DNA of 45,252 bases from a virus. Both the position numbers and the translations under genes were made by a program. Under the pieces are notes generated by a model. It worked only from the letters and a program-made list of their open reading frames with translations, did no database searches and had not been told where the DNA came from. Positions 1-7,007 of this stretch are shown in pieces; the first letter of the stretch is position 1; every line of letters begins with the position of its first letter. The DNA lies in the IMG/VR virus record IMGVR_UViG_3300034358_000012, positions 1 to 45,252 of that record; one strand, written 5' to 3'.

Positions 1-127
1 GACGTTGTCCCTCAAGCCTGTTCTGAGAAATCCGGAGAAGCCAAAACCGATGCGTATTTCGGATTCATCAGATCGGCACGAGGGATCCCGTAAAGAGATT
101 CGAATTCAGGGATACGGTTCAGAGGTA
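1..127. repeat. Terminal direct repeat, left copy (assembly overlap)
   Basis: These 127 bases are identical to the last 127 bases of the window (45126-45252). An exact overlap of 127 is typical of the largest k-mer used by common assemblers, so it most likely marks circular closure rather than a physical terminal repeat. It contains the 3' end of the repressor-like gene. The genome should be read as a circle of about 45,125 bp. Confidence 0.95.
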
Positions 128-533
128 CATAACCCTGATCCGCCCACTGCTGGACAGCTTGCGTAGAGACGCCAACACGCTTGGCTATATCTGCGAAGCT
201 GCCTTCAATCAGCACAGCGCGGAGTAAGCCGTTGTAGGAGCGCGCAGTGTACAAAATCTGCATAAGCTTACCGGATGCGTTTTTCGCCAGCGCTTCCTCG
301 ATAAGTACCGTCATGCGCGGGTCTTCGATTTCCCCGGCGGAGATATTAGCGCCGAAGACTTGATCAGCCTGTTGTAAAGACTCGATCCCGAGCTTCGCCG
401 CCTCCAGGCGGATAGTAGCCGCAGCATCCTCAGTTTTTACACCATTGAACGCCAGTCGAACGGCTGTATGGGCTATAGCGCGGAGGACGCTGCTATCGCG
501 GAATTTTGATTCAAGCTTTTTGCGGGTTGCCAT
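12..533 (-). CDS. Repressor-like regulator with C-terminal Cro/YdaS-type HTH
   Basis: The protein has 173 residues. Residues about 1-110 form a predicted helical domain I do not recognise. Residues about 111-165 form a helix-turn-helix domain (AKRVGVSTQAVQQW) followed by a tail (GIPRADLMNPKY). The same HTH and tail occur in the 75-residue Cro-like protein at 44341-44568, about 43% identical over roughly 58 aligned residues. The ATG at 533 has a GAGG ribosome-binding site seven bases upstream. The gene is divergent from the early plus-strand operon and sits next to overlapping promoters, the usual place for a repressor. No RecA-type peptidase domain (LexA/CI) is visible, so it is not a classical cleavable CI. 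It may be the lysogeny repressor or an early-gene regulator; the role is inferred from domain and position. Confidence 0.75.
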   Translation of the reverse strand: MATRKKLESKFRDSSVLRAIAHTAVRLAFNGVKTEDAAATIRLEAAKLGIESLQQADQVFGANISAGEIEDPRMTVLIEEALAKNASGKLMQILYTARSYNGLLRAVLIEGSFADIAKRVGVSTQAVQQWADQGYVPLNRIPEFESLYGIPRADLMNPKYASVLASPDFSEQA

Positions 534-566
534 TGTAGAGCCTCAGTGGTGTTTGGATTCGCTCGC

Positions 567-595
567 ATAATAGGGTTGATTTAGGTTTAAGACAA
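567..595 (-). promoter_or_regulatory. Sigma70-like promoter for the repressor-like gene
   Basis: Read on the minus strand there is a TTGTCT -35 element, a 17-base spacer and a TATTAT -10 element, about 35 bases before the repressor-like ATG. Both hexamers are close to the Pseudomonas/E. coli consensus. It lies back to back with the early rightward promoter, so one regulator could control both. Confidence 0.6.
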
Positions 596-600
596 GCATT

Positions 601-648
601 ACCGTTCGTCAAATGCTTGTAGACAAGTCAAGTATTAGGTTGTACATT
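601..648 (+). promoter_or_regulatory. Early promoter P1 with upstream ACCGTTCGTC box
   Basis: The box ACCGTTCGTC (601-610) is followed 38 bases later by GTTGTACA; TAGACA (620-625) and TACATT (643-648) are spaced by 17. The same arrangement recurs at 2098 and 7810, each time before a plus-strand gene block. The poor -35 hexamers and the conserved upstream box suggest activator-dependent or phage-specific transcription (inference). Confidence 0.55.
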
Positions 649-675
649 TGCTTCACCAACACAGGAGCCCCAACC

Positions 676-1050
676 ATGAAACAACTTCTCGCTTCCCTCG
701 CAATCGTAACGACCCTTTCCGGGTGCTCGACCATCATGAACGACCGTATGACCGACGTGCAGGTCACGTCCGAGCCAAGCGGTCAGCACTTCAGCATTAC
801 CGACGAAGACGGTCAGCGCGTCGCTACAGGCGTCACGCCGGCTAAAGTTAACCTGGACGCAGCAGCGGGTTTCTTCGACGGACAGACCTACCAGGTTGCC
901 TACGACAAAGGCCCGACCGTGGAACTGGACTCGCACGTTACTGGCTGGTACTGGGTCGGCTTTTGTATCAGCGTGGTGTCGGGCCTAATGGTCGACCCCG
1001 CAACCGGCGATATGTTTTCGCTTCCTGATAACGTGAACGGGACTTATTGA
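676..1050 (+). CDS. Phage lipoprotein, PEGA-like
   Basis: A 124-residue protein with a lipoprotein signal peptide: positive start (MKQ), hydrophobic stretch and lipobox LSGC, so cleavage before Cys17 and lipid anchoring are expected. The ATG at 676 has an AGGAG site nine bases upstream; an upstream in-frame ATG at 613 would destroy the signal peptide and was rejected. The mature part contains a VTSEPSG...TP pattern resembling PEGA-type surface domains. As the first gene of the early operon, a small lipoprotein suggests a role at the cell envelope, such as blocking superinfection at the receptor, as known for lipoproteins of other phages. That role is inferred. Confidence 0.8.
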   Translation: MKQLLASLAIVTTLSGCSTIMNDRMTDVQVTSEPSGQHFSITDEDGQRVATGVTPAKVNLDAAAGFFDGQTYQVAYDKGPTVELDSHVTGWYWVGFCISVVSGLMVDPATGDMFSLPDNVNGTY

Positions 1051-1051
1051 A

Positions 1052-1207
1052 ATGCGCAACCGCTACCCTGGAGTTTGCTACCGATGCGGTAAGGCCGTAG
1101 CAGCGGGCGCAGGGCATTTCGAGAAGTATCAAGGCGGATGGCGCACGCAACATGCCGAGTGCGCAATTAACCATAGAGCATCCAAGAATGAAAAAGCGCC
1201 CAGCTAA
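1052..1207 (+). CDS. Mini zinc-finger protein, paralog A
   Basis: A 51-residue protein starting two bases after the lipoprotein stop. It carries CYRCGKAV followed by GAGHF and WRTQHAECAI, giving a Cys-x2-Cys plus His-x3-Cys set that looks able to bind one zinc. A close paralog (about 80% identical over 37 residues) lies at 1513-1653. The pair probably arose by tandem duplication, with two other small genes now between them. Function is unknown. Confidence 0.75.
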   Translation: MRNRYPGVCYRCGKAVAAGAGHFEKYQGGWRTQHAECAINHRASKNEKAPS

Positions 1208-1313
1208 ACCTAAGATGTCAAAAGTAAACACCAGCGACTGCGCCAAAGGCCAGATGCATGACCAGGTGGCGCAGCGATATGTGAAAACCATGCCAGGAGG
1301 ATTTATAGCGTGA
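1188..1313 (+). CDS. Small basic protein
   Basis: A 41-residue reading frame with a lysine/arginine-rich start (MKKRPAKPKMSK) that overlaps the gene before it by 20 bases and the next one by four (GTGA). The tight overlaps match the style of this operon, but there is no recognisable domain and only a weak ribosome-binding site, so it is a tentative gene. Confidence 0.45.
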   Translation: MKKRPAKPKMSKVNTSDCAKGQMHDQVAQRYVKTMPGGFIA

Positions 1314-1516
1314 GCCAGCGAATCCCATGTTCTGAGTACGACAAAAATGCTAACCGCTGTAAAAGCGGTTTCCCGAAGATTCATTCGGATTGCTGGGGAG
1401 GCGCCAGTGGGTGCCCTACCTGCGGCGAGGCCAAAAGTAAACCAATGTGCATGCAAGAAGATTTGCCAGCGCATCTAATACGTCCCGACGGACTGCCGCT
1501 AGGATGGCCGATATGA
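1310..1516 (+). CDS. Cysteine-rich small protein
   Basis: A 68-residue protein starting with GTG at 1310. A strong site (AGGAGG) lies about nine bases before the GTG and decides this start. Six cysteines (about residues 7, 17, 28, 35, 38, 47), including a CPTCGEAK knuckle, suggest a zinc-binding fold. No family recognised. It overlaps both neighbours by four bases, so it is probably translated by coupling. Confidence 0.65.
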   Translation: MSQRIPCSEYDKNANRCKSGFPKIHSDCWGGASGCPTCGEAKSKPMCMQEDLPAHLIRPDGLPLGWPI

Positions 1517-1653
1517 GAAACAAACATCCAGGGGTGTGCTACCGCTGTGGTAAAGCCGTAGCAAAAGGCGCGGGCCATTTTCAACGCTTCCAAGGTACTT
1601 GGCGTACACAGCATGCGGAGTGCGCTATTGAATTCAGGAACAAGCCCAAATGA
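1513..1653 (+). CDS. Mini zinc-finger protein, paralog B
   Basis: A 46-residue paralog of the protein at 1052-1207, sharing PGVCYRCGKAVA, GAGHF and WRTQHAECAI. All four putative zinc ligands are kept, while the linker residues differ, which argues for selection on the metal site. The ATG at 1513 overlaps the stop of the gene before it (ATGA). Confidence 0.75.
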   Translation: MRNKHPGVCYRCGKAVAKGAGHFQRFQGTWRTQHAECAIEFRNKPK

Positions 1654-1808
1654 CCATCCAATGCCCAAAGTGCGGTAACCCGGACGTCATACGTATGAGC
1701 AGCCTACGCATTATCCACTGTCCGGATTGCCATACCGAATCACCCTGGCCGTTGAAGGACGGCCAGAAGCCTTTGATCTCATCCAGCCGAGGAGATCGTA
1801 AGAAATGA
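1650..1808 (+). CDS. Small zinc-ribbon protein
   Basis: A 52-residue protein with two cysteine pairs, CPKCGN near the start and HCPDCH about 20 residues later: a classical zinc ribbon. The layout resembles small phage zinc ribbons such as the Lar restriction-alleviation family, but the match is only in the knuckles, so function is left open. It overlaps both neighbours by four bases. Confidence 0.65.
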   Translation: MTIQCPKCGNPDVIRMSSLRIIHCPDCHTESPWPLKDGQKPLISSSRGDRKK

Positions 1809-2098
1809 CTAAGCACACACCCGCACCCTGGTTACTCGAGCAAACTACCATTTACGCTCTGAACAGCGAACGGATCCCTGTCAACAGATTCACGGCCAGT
1901 ATCGACCTCGGTTGGGGAGACGACGGTAAGCGCATAGAACAGCAAGAAGTCGAAGCAAATGCGGCGCTTATCGTCGCTGCACCTGAGCTAAAAGAAGCAC
2001 TGCAGAACCTCGTTTTGCTCTACGAAGCCGACGAAGGTTGCCGTGCTATGCCGGAATACGTCGCAGCTATCGCAGCGCTGAAAAAGGCGAAACCCTAA
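1805..2098 (+). CDS. Conserved phage protein of the TPAPW / AAPEL type
   Basis: A 97-residue protein that starts MTKHTPAPW and contains EANAALIVAAPELKEAL. This combination is very common in small phage proteins of unknown function, often in early regions. A diverged relative lies at 2471-2770 (TPGKWEI ... AASPKLFEAL). Its stop lies inside the upstream box of promoter P2. No biochemical role can be assigned. Confidence 0.75.
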   Translation: MTKHTPAPWLLEQTTIYALNSERIPVNRFTASIDLGWGDDGKRIEQQEVEANAALIVAAPELKEALQNLVLLYEADEGCRAMPEYVAAIAALKKAKP

Positions 2099-2144
2099 CC
2101 GTTCGTCGGACCTACAAGCAATCGCAAGTTTCGTGTTGTATAGT
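2098..2144 (+). promoter_or_regulatory. Early promoter P2 with upstream ACCGTTCGTC box
   Basis: ACCGTTCGTC (2098-2107) precedes GTTGTATA (2135-2142) by 37 bases. The candidate -10 is TATAGT (2139-2144) and the weak -35 is AAGCAA (2116-2121), with a 17-base spacer. A CTACAAGCAAT stretch in the middle also occurs upstream of 4744. The 83 bases between the flanking genes hold only this promoter and a leader ending in a strong ribosome-binding site. Confidence 0.55.
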
Positions 2145-2181
2145 TGCATCACACAGTAAATGGATATTGAGGAGAGGGAAT

Positions 2182-2307
2182 ATGTGGCCTACCAAAGAAT
2201 CGAATCAGCCAAAGGCTTGCCGTTACGCAACTCGCTCTTTGCGTAAATCCCGCAAAGCCGAGCAATTCAAGACGCTTCAGCGCAAAGCGTTTGGCGGTTC
2301 CAAGTGA
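2182..2307 (+). CDS. Small basic protein, first gene after promoter P2
   Basis: A 41-residue, very basic protein (about a third Lys/Arg). The ATG at 2182 follows a good GGAGAGGG site. Being first behind a promoter and strongly charged, it could bind nucleic acid, but no domain is recognised. Confidence 0.55.
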   Translation: MWPTKESNQPKACRYATRSLRKSRKAEQFKTLQRKAFGGSK

Positions 2308-2474
2308 ACCGCTTCAAACCCGATCAGACCGTCCGCATTAACGACACGCAGAGCGAGTACCACAAGTGTCTGGCGCGTGTCGTGAAGGTCGGCGTCAAGA
2401 GCTACGACGTAAGCGTAGGGCCTACCACCATGCGCGTCGTCCCCGAACAACTGCTAGGAGTACGCAAGCCGTGA
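2304..2474 (+). CDS. Small protein, SH3-like beta pattern
   Basis: A 56-residue protein starting with GTG at 2304 and overlapping both neighbours by four bases. The pattern FKPDQTVRI...ARVVKVGVKSYDVSV is a run of short beta strands around a basic turn, like small KOW/SH3-type barrels. Fold assignment is a guess; the coupled overlaps support expression. Confidence 0.5.
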   Translation: MNRFKPDQTVRINDTQSEYHKCLARVVKVGVKSYDVSVGPTTMRVVPEQLLGVRKP

Positions 2475-2770
2475 AAGACTTCAAAGGAACGCCCGGTAAG
2501 TGGGAAATAAACGACATCGAAGACGGCACGGCGGAAATCGTAGTTTGGGACTACGACGCGAAAGGAGAAGTCGAAGGCTCCACGATCGTAGTTCCGGTCC
2601 TCTATATGGACGACGAAACGGCGGAGGCCGACGCCTCTATGCTTGCGGCTTCCCCGAAGCTGTTTGAAGCTTTGAACGATTTCCTCAACCACTTCGAAGG
2701 CAACATCCCTCTTTGGCTCTTTGAGAAAGCAGAAGCGGCTGTGTCTGAAGCGCTAGGAGAGACGAAATGA
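2471..2770 (+). CDS. Conserved phage protein, paralog of 1805-2098
   Basis: A 99-residue acidic protein starting with GTG at 2471, with AGGAG about eleven bases upstream. TPGKWEIND near the start and ASMLAASPKLFEAL in the middle place it in the same small-protein family as 1805-2098. The two are likely old duplicates. Function is unknown. Confidence 0.7.
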   Translation: MKDFKGTPGKWEINDIEDGTAEIVVWDYDAKGEVEGSTIVVPVLYMDDETAEADASMLAASPKLFEALNDFLNHFEGNIPLWLFEKAEAAVSEALGETK

Positions 2771-2982
2771 TCACCCGCGCACAGGCTGAAGCGTTATTGA
2801 CCCTGGCCGAGTCGCTGGAAGCGTGCGAGCGCTTCGGTATTGAGTTATGCGTACCAGGTCGTGATGAGATGGTTCTGATTGTAGGTGACTGCCCTGAGAA
2901 CCTCGATCTACACAACGGAGGTTTGACCAGTGTGTCAGTCCGGCTCGCTGTCAACGCGCTGATCCCAAAGAGCGATACCTAA
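2767..2982 (+). CDS. Hypothetical protein
   Basis: A 71-residue protein beginning at an ATGA overlap with the gene before it. The N-terminal half is predicted helical (AQAEALLTLAESLEAC) and the second half has short beta strands. No family recognised. Confidence 0.6.
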   Translation: MITRAQAEALLTLAESLEACERFGIELCVPGRDEMVLIVGDCPENLDLHNGGLTSVSVRLAVNALIPKSDT

Positions 2983-2983
2983 C

Positions 2984-3052
2984 ATGGACGACGCCGACTT
3001 CATGTTCCTGACCGTGCTCTGTCTAATCCTGATCGGATTCTACTTCGCCTAG
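2984..3052 (+). CDS. Tiny membrane peptide
   Basis: A 22-residue frame one base after the preceding stop: MDDAD followed by 17 mostly hydrophobic residues (FMFLTVLCLILIGFYFA), long enough to span a membrane. Tiny one-span peptides are common in phage early regions. There is no strong ribosome-binding site, so expression is uncertain. Confidence 0.35.
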   Translation: MDDADFMFLTVLCLILIGFYFA

Positions 3053-3060
3053 GAGGCGCC

Positions 3061-3243
3061 ATGCTTCAGCCGCCAGTATCTGACTTAACCCCATGGCTGC
3101 CCGGCCACTGGATCACGCAAACCGGGTACGCACTGAACGAAAGGGATGTAGAGGTCGGCGTCAAAGACGACCGCCGCTGCGTAGATATGCAGACCACCGT
3201 GTCTGTAGTGGATTCGATAATGGAAAAGGTGATGCGCAAATGA
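3061..3243 (+). CDS. Hypothetical protein
   Basis: A 60-residue protein whose ATG follows an almost perfect site (AGGAGG, five bases away), so it should be translated well. No recognisable motif. It overlaps the next gene by four bases. Confidence 0.6.
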   Translation: MLQPPVSDLTPWLPGHWITQTGYALNERDVEVGVKDDRRCVDMQTTVSVVDSIMEKVMRK

Positions 3244-3530
3244 ATATCCCAAAAGGTGCGACGCATACGAGCGCAGGACATTACTACCGTAGAACTCTAG
3301 GCGAGTGGCTAGTGTTTAGCAGTCGAGGATGGGAGTCCTCGGATTGCCATCCGGTTTGGCTTGACCATAACGCAACACCTATTTTTGACGCGGCGGAGCA
3401 AACCCGCCAAGCAATAATCGACCTGGCCGCGAAGCAGTGCGGCATGTCCGGCGACTCTATCCGCCAGCTCGCCACCGTGCTAGCCGCGGAAGGCTACCGC
3501 AAATTCGAAATCGTCGAGGGGGACGTATGA
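3240..3530 (+). CDS. Hypothetical protein
   Basis: A 96-residue protein; the ATG at 3240 overlaps the previous stop (ATGA). It has an N-terminal part rich in aromatic residues (GHYYRRTLGEWLVFSSRGW) of the sort seen in small phage proteins of the T7/N4 early regions, then a helical second half. Function unknown. Confidence 0.65.
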   Translation: MNIPKGATHTSAGHYYRRTLGEWLVFSSRGWESSDCHPVWLDHNATPIFDAAEQTRQAIIDLAAKQCGMSGDSIRQLATVLAAEGYRKFEIVEGDV

Positions 3531-3795
3531 CCAATCTCGTACTGACACGCAAAGCCGGCCAAGCTGTGCGGCTGATCATCGACGGCGTAGCGGAATACGT
3601 TGACATCCTCGATGTGTGCGGCGGATCTTGTCCACGCTCCGGGTAGAACGCGTCCGGTTCCGTGACTCCCTGCAAATTGCTGAAGGCATTTCTGTTTGCG
3701 TCGTTGACCTCGCCAAAGGCCACGCAAAGCTCAATTTCACCGCACCGCGGGAAGTACAGATCCTGCGTACTGAACTGATTAAGGAGGATGTATGA
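3527..3795 (+). pseudogene. CsrA/RsmA-like gene interrupted by a frameshift
   Basis: The first frame (ATG 3527, stop 3644-3646) gives a 39-residue product opening with LVLTRKAGQAVRL, the signature start of CsrA/RsmA post-transcriptional regulators. The second frame (3616-3795, minus-one relative to the first) gives ISVCVVDLAKGHAKLNFTAP then REVQILRTEL, matching the second half of CsrA, including the APREV...RTEL strand that contacts RNA. There is no ribosome-binding site before the second frame and no classical slippery heptamer in the 30-base overlap. A mutation or sequencing error is therefore the simplest reading; an unusual programmed shift is possible. The span between the halves is longer than in host CsrA (about 60 residues), so the ancestral phage form carried an insertion. 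The next gene starts at its stop (ATGA). Confidence 0.6.
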
Positions 3796-4169
3796 GACAC
3801 CCTATTCAGCCGCTGCAGCTCGACGACAAAGGCGTTCTGCGGTTCAAGAAAAATGCGATCGTCGAACACCTGCTAGACAACGGCGGAATCGACATGAACG
3901 ACCTGGCACGGAAGGACTTCTCCAGGGAAGACCGCGAGCAGTTCGCCCAGTTGATCGGCTACAGCCTTTCGGGGTACGCAGACCTTGGGTACGTCACAGA
4001 CGCTACATACGCTGCCGCTCAAGCCGTAGGCGACAACCCAGAGCTTGAAGCACTACAGGCCCGTGTCGCGCACCTGGAAGGTGTATTGGAAAAGATGCGT
4101 GAAGGCTTCAAAGAATCGTTGTCGGCGCTGTATGAGAAGCATCCTGACGACTTTACATACCGTGCTTAG
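3792..4169 (+). CDS. Conserved phage protein with C-terminal coiled coil
   Basis: A 125-residue protein. The middle contains DLARKDFSREDREQFAQLIG and YSLSGYADLGYVTD, a pattern often seen in early phage proteins of unknown function. The last 45 residues look like a coiled coil (LEALQARVAHLEGVLEKM). The start overlaps the stop of the CsrA-like remnant, indicating that this gene was translationally coupled to it. Confidence 0.7.
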   Translation: MRHPIQPLQLDDKGVLRFKKNAIVEHLLDNGGIDMNDLARKDFSREDREQFAQLIGYSLSGYADLGYVTDATYAAAQAVGDNPELEALQARVAHLEGVLEKMREGFKESLSALYEKHPDDFTYRA

Positions 4170-4473
4170 GTATCCCTGCCGCTGCAGGCACTGTGATGGC
4201 CGCAGAACCCTTGCGCAGCTACCCGAGAACATGCGCAACGGCTGCAAGTGCAAAGCGTGCCGGGAAGCACGAGCAAAAGGTATAGAGCCGATCGTGCATT
4301 GCGATTGCGGCGGTACATATCGGGTAGACAAATATCGCATGAAGAAAGAGCACAAGAAGTATGGCTGCCAGTGTTCGGGATTCCCGTTCGACAACGGCAC
4401 CCACCGCAAAGGCAGCTCCAGCCCGTCAAACGGGTGGTATTGCATACATAACGTGAAAGGAGAAGGACGATGA
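4162..4473 (+). CDS. Cysteine-rich zinc-binding protein
   Basis: A 103-residue protein read from GTG at 4162, just before the previous stop; an upstream in-frame ATG at 4045 would overlap the previous gene deeply and was rejected. Cysteine clusters CRCRHCD, CKCKACR, CDCGG and CQC suggest two or more zinc sites. Basic residues lie between them. It could bind nucleic acid; no family recognised. Confidence 0.65.
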   Translation: MLRYPCRCRHCDGRRTLAQLPENMRNGCKCKACREARAKGIEPIVHCDCGGTYRVDKYRMKKEHKKYGCQCSGFPFDNGTHRKGSSSPSNGWYCIHNVKGEGR

Positions 4474-4718
4474 GCGAAGAGAATTGCAGAGGCTTAGGAC
4501 TCGATCACCGGTGGGCTAAGAGCGAATTCAGTGATCGAGAGTACTGCCATAAATGCGGTGAGGCGCGCTACCCGCTGACTTTGGATTCAATCGGATTGGT
4601 TAGCGTATCTGAATTGCAAGCGCGTATAGCGAAGCTAGAAGAAGCCCTAGCATATGCCGTCAAACAAGTTCCTGAACTCGGGACTGTGCCAGGCATCGCC
4701 GAAGCACTGCGTAAATAG
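4470..4718 (+). CDS. Small protein with zinc knuckle and coiled coil
   Basis: An 82-residue protein. The N-terminal part has CRGLGLDHRW and YCHKCGEARY, a Cys/His set for one zinc. Residues about 48-65 (VSELQARIAKLEEALAYA) form a short coiled coil. The start overlaps the previous stop (ATGA). It ends the first early operon; a promoter follows. Confidence 0.65.
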   Translation: MSEENCRGLGLDHRWAKSEFSDREYCHKCGEARYPLTLDSIGLVSVSELQARIAKLEEALAYAVKQVPELGTVPGIAEALRK

Positions 4719-4743
4719 CTACAAGCAATAGCAATTAAACTAC

Positions 4744-4772
4744 TTGACATACCTTGTGCTGCTCTCTACCAT
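4744..4772 (+). promoter_or_regulatory. Sigma70-type promoter before the replication module
   Basis: A perfect TTGACA (4744-4749), a 17-base spacer and TACCAT (4767-4772) lie between two genes and about 36 bases before the ATG at 4808. Upstream, CTACAAGCAAT repeats a stretch of promoter P2. This is the best consensus promoter on the plus strand, so the nuclease/SSB module may be transcribed by host polymerase alone. Confidence 0.65.
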
Positions 4773-4807
4773 CTGCGGCACACCTTAACCGAAAAGGAAC
4801 TTGCAAC

Positions 4808-5242
4808 ATGTCGATCGAAGCCCTGATCCAAGCTCATACCGAAGCGATGCTCGCGAACACCGAAGCCGTCAAGCTGCTGACCCTCTCCCTGGCCGGGCGT
4901 ACTCCCAAAGCGGAAGACAAACCGAAGGCCAAATCGGAACCTATCGTTCACGACGTGAAAAAGCTCGAAGAAGAGCATAAGCCAGCGGTTAAGAAGGAAG
5001 AGCCGAAGGTCGAAGAAGCGCACGAGCCTATCGGCGAATCGACTGGCGTATCTTACGAAACCGTCCGCGCATTGGTGCTCAAACTGGCCCCAACGCAGCG
5101 TGACGCGATCAAGGCGATGAACGCGAAGCACGGTATTGCTAACCTCAAAGTGCTACTGGACAAAGAAGACGACTTCAGCACCGTGAACGACCAGGTGAAG
5201 TTGGAAGCCGTCTACGCCGAACTGCAGGCACTGGAGGCTTAA
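4808..5242 (+). CDS. Hypothetical protein with charged linker
   Basis: A 144-residue protein. Residues about 1-35 are helical, 38-85 form a Lys/Glu/Pro-rich flexible linker, and 90-144 form a compact C-terminal domain (SYETVRALVLKLAPTQRDAI). The ATG at 4808 has AAGGA nine bases upstream. Sitting first in the replication module, it may be an adaptor for the nuclease or SSB downstream, but that is inference. Confidence 0.65.
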   Translation: MSIEALIQAHTEAMLANTEAVKLLTLSLAGRTPKAEDKPKAKSEPIVHDVKKLEEEHKPAVKKEEPKVEEAHEPIGESTGVSYETVRALVLKLAPTQRDAIKAMNAKHGIANLKVLLDKEDDFSTVNDQVKLEAVYAELQALEA

Positions 5243-5245
5243 GCC

Positions 5246-5404
5246 ATGACTGCTCTCGAAGAGATCGTTAAGCATGTCGAGGAAGGCGCCAGCCAAGAGC
5301 AGATCCAGACTGGCGATTACGCGGAGCGTTACATCAACGCGCTGACCAACTTCGAACTGCTGAAGCTGCTCAGTGAAGTTTCTGAAACGAAGGGGTTCGA
5401 ATAA
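5246..5404 (+). CDS. Small acidic helical protein
   Basis: A 52-residue acidic protein between two clear genes, starting three bases after the previous stop and ending in a TAATG overlap with the nuclease gene. It is predicted to be all-helical. The coupling with the DUF2800 gene suggests a shared role. No family recognised. Confidence 0.6.
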   Translation: MTALEEIVKHVEEGASQEQIQTGDYAERYINALTNFELLKLLSEVSETKGFE

Positions 5405-6813
5405 TGGCACACGCCTTTCTTTCTCCAAGTGGCGCGGCAGCGTGGATGCGCTGCAACGCTAAGCCATACCGGGAGCGTGATTTCCCGGATACCTCGAACG
5501 AATCCGCCGACGAGGGAACTGCGGCCCATTTCCTGCTTGAGCAATGCCTCGAGCAGAACGTAGATGCGGCGCACTTCACCGGCCTGCGCATCAAAGTCGA
5601 AGACGGTAAGACCGAGTTCCACACGTCCGGCGCTTACCCTGTCGGACCGGACATGACTCGCGAAATTCAGAAGGTTTTGGATCTCGCACGAAGCGACGCT
5701 GATGGCGCGACCATTTACCCGGAACAGGTTTTGTCGATCAGCCAGTTTACTGGAGAGGAAGGCGCAACCGGCACCTGCGACATGGTTGTAGTGAAAGGAA
5801 AAACGCTTTGGATTCGAGATTTGAAATACGGCCGTGGCGTCCAGGTCTTCGCTGAAGGCAACGAGCAGTTGCTTTTGTACGGTGGCGCCGCGCTCGACGA
5901 GTTCGACGTTATGGGAGAAATCGAAACGCTGGTGCTGTGCATCGATCAACCGCGGTTAAGCCACTTCGACACCTGGACGATCTCGGTAGCTGATGCGCGT
6001 TTCCTGCTGGAGACGATAAAGCTTACTGCGATTTACATCCTTGAAGCGCCTGAGGAGCTAACCGCAGTGCCGGGCGACAAGCAGTGCAAGTTCTGCAAAG
6101 CGTCCGCTACCTGCCCTGAGCGTACCGAGCACACCATGGAGCTAATCGTGGGCGAATTTGTTGATCTGGATAAGGGTTTCGTCAAGGTCGAAATGCCGCA
6201 GGCTGAAAAGCTTTTGGCGCAGTCGTTCGGCGTGAAGCCGGCGGCGATCACCTGGCATGAACGGTGGATCAGCGATCACGATCCGCGAGATACAACCGAC
6301 GCACACTTCACCGTCAAGAAGCCAAGCATTCGGCCATCGCTGGAAGCGGCAACCGAAGCGGTAGCCACGGCTGACGATGAGCGTTTGGCGACCCTGATGG
6401 ACGCCGCCGACATGATCGAAGGCTTTGCCAAAGCGGTACGCGCTGAAGTTGAGCGACGCCTACTGGCCGGCGAGTTCACTGATGCTCGATACAAGCTGGT
6501 CGAAGGTCGGCAGGGCGCACGTAGCTGGACCAGCGAGGAGGAAGCAGAAGCCGCGCTGAAAGCGATGCGATTGAAGGTCGACCAAATGTACGACTTCAAG
6601 CTGATCAGCCCTACAACGGCGGAGAAGGTCTTGAAGGAAGCGAACCCACGCAAGTGGACCAAGTTGCAGCCTTTGATCGGCCGTAGCGATGGCAAGCCAT
6701 CCGTAGCACCTGCCAGCGATAAGCGCCCTGCCCTGAACCTGGCGATTGCCGAGCAGTTCGAAGAGCTGCCGGCGGAAGAACCTGTGATTGATAATTTCGA
6801 GGATTTGGTATGA
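5404..6813 (+). CDS. DUF2800 family RecB/Cas4-like nuclease
   Basis: A 469-residue protein of the DUF2800 family, which has a PD-(D/E)XK nuclease core. Visible parts are GTAAH (residues 38-42, the histidine of RecB-type enzymes), Asp126, and DLK at 139-141 as the catalytic D-x-K. A cysteine set Cys228-x2-Cys231-x5-Cys237 resembles the iron-sulphur-binding cysteines of Cas4/AddB-type nucleases, though only three cysteines are plain. The C-terminal third is a linker-rich extension. It is followed by the DUF2815 ssDNA-binding protein. The same pair occurs next to phage polymerases and SNF2 helicases elsewhere and is thought to act in replication-linked recombination. Confidence 0.85.
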   Translation: MAHAFLSPSGAAAWMRCNAKPYRERDFPDTSNESADEGTAAHFLLEQCLEQNVDAAHFTGLRIKVEDGKTEFHTSGAYPVGPDMTREIQKVLDLARSDADGATIYPEQVLSISQFTGEEGATGTCDMVVVKGKTLWIRDLKYGRGVQVFAEGNEQLLLYGGAALDEFDVMGEIETLVLCIDQPRLSHFDTWTISVADARFLLETIKLTAIYILEAPEELTAVPGDKQCKFCKASATCPERTEHTMELIVGEFVDLDKGFVKVEMPQAEKLLAQSFGVKPAAITWHERWISDHDPRDTTDAHFTVKKPSIRPSLEAATEAVATADDERLATLMDAADMIEGFAKAVRAEVERRLLAGEFTDARYKLVEGRQGARSWTSEEEAEAALKAMRLKVDQMYDFKLISPTTAEKVLKEANPRKWTKLQPLIGRSDGKPSVAPASDKRPALNLAIAEQFEELPAEEPVIDNFEDLV

Positions 6814-6962
6814 AGCCCTGCACTCTCGGAAAGCGCCACGCGTGGGTACATGCTCACGATCAAGTTGTTCAAAGCGGCGGTCCAAGCACCATCCGAATTT
6901 CCAAACGCGGCGTGTACCTTTGTGCCTGCGGTGCTAAAAAACTCGGCCAGCCCGCCGTTTAA
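6810..6962 (+). CDS. Small zinc-ribbon-like protein
   Basis: A 50-residue protein starting at an ATGA overlap with the nuclease gene. It has Cys4, two histidines, and YLCACGAKK near the end, giving a possible single zinc site. It is basic. Its place between nuclease and SSB hints at DNA binding; unproven. Confidence 0.55.
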   Translation: MKPCTLGKRHAWVHAHDQVVQSGGPSTIRISKRGVYLCACGAKKLGQPAV

Positions 6963-7007
6963 ACCATAAACCACTGAAATACCAACGACATATACTGAGG
7001 ATTTACC

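Noticed and set aside
12-533. Classical CI/LexA repressor
   Set aside because: No Ser-Lys peptidase domain; the DNA-binding part is at the C-terminus, not the N-terminus.
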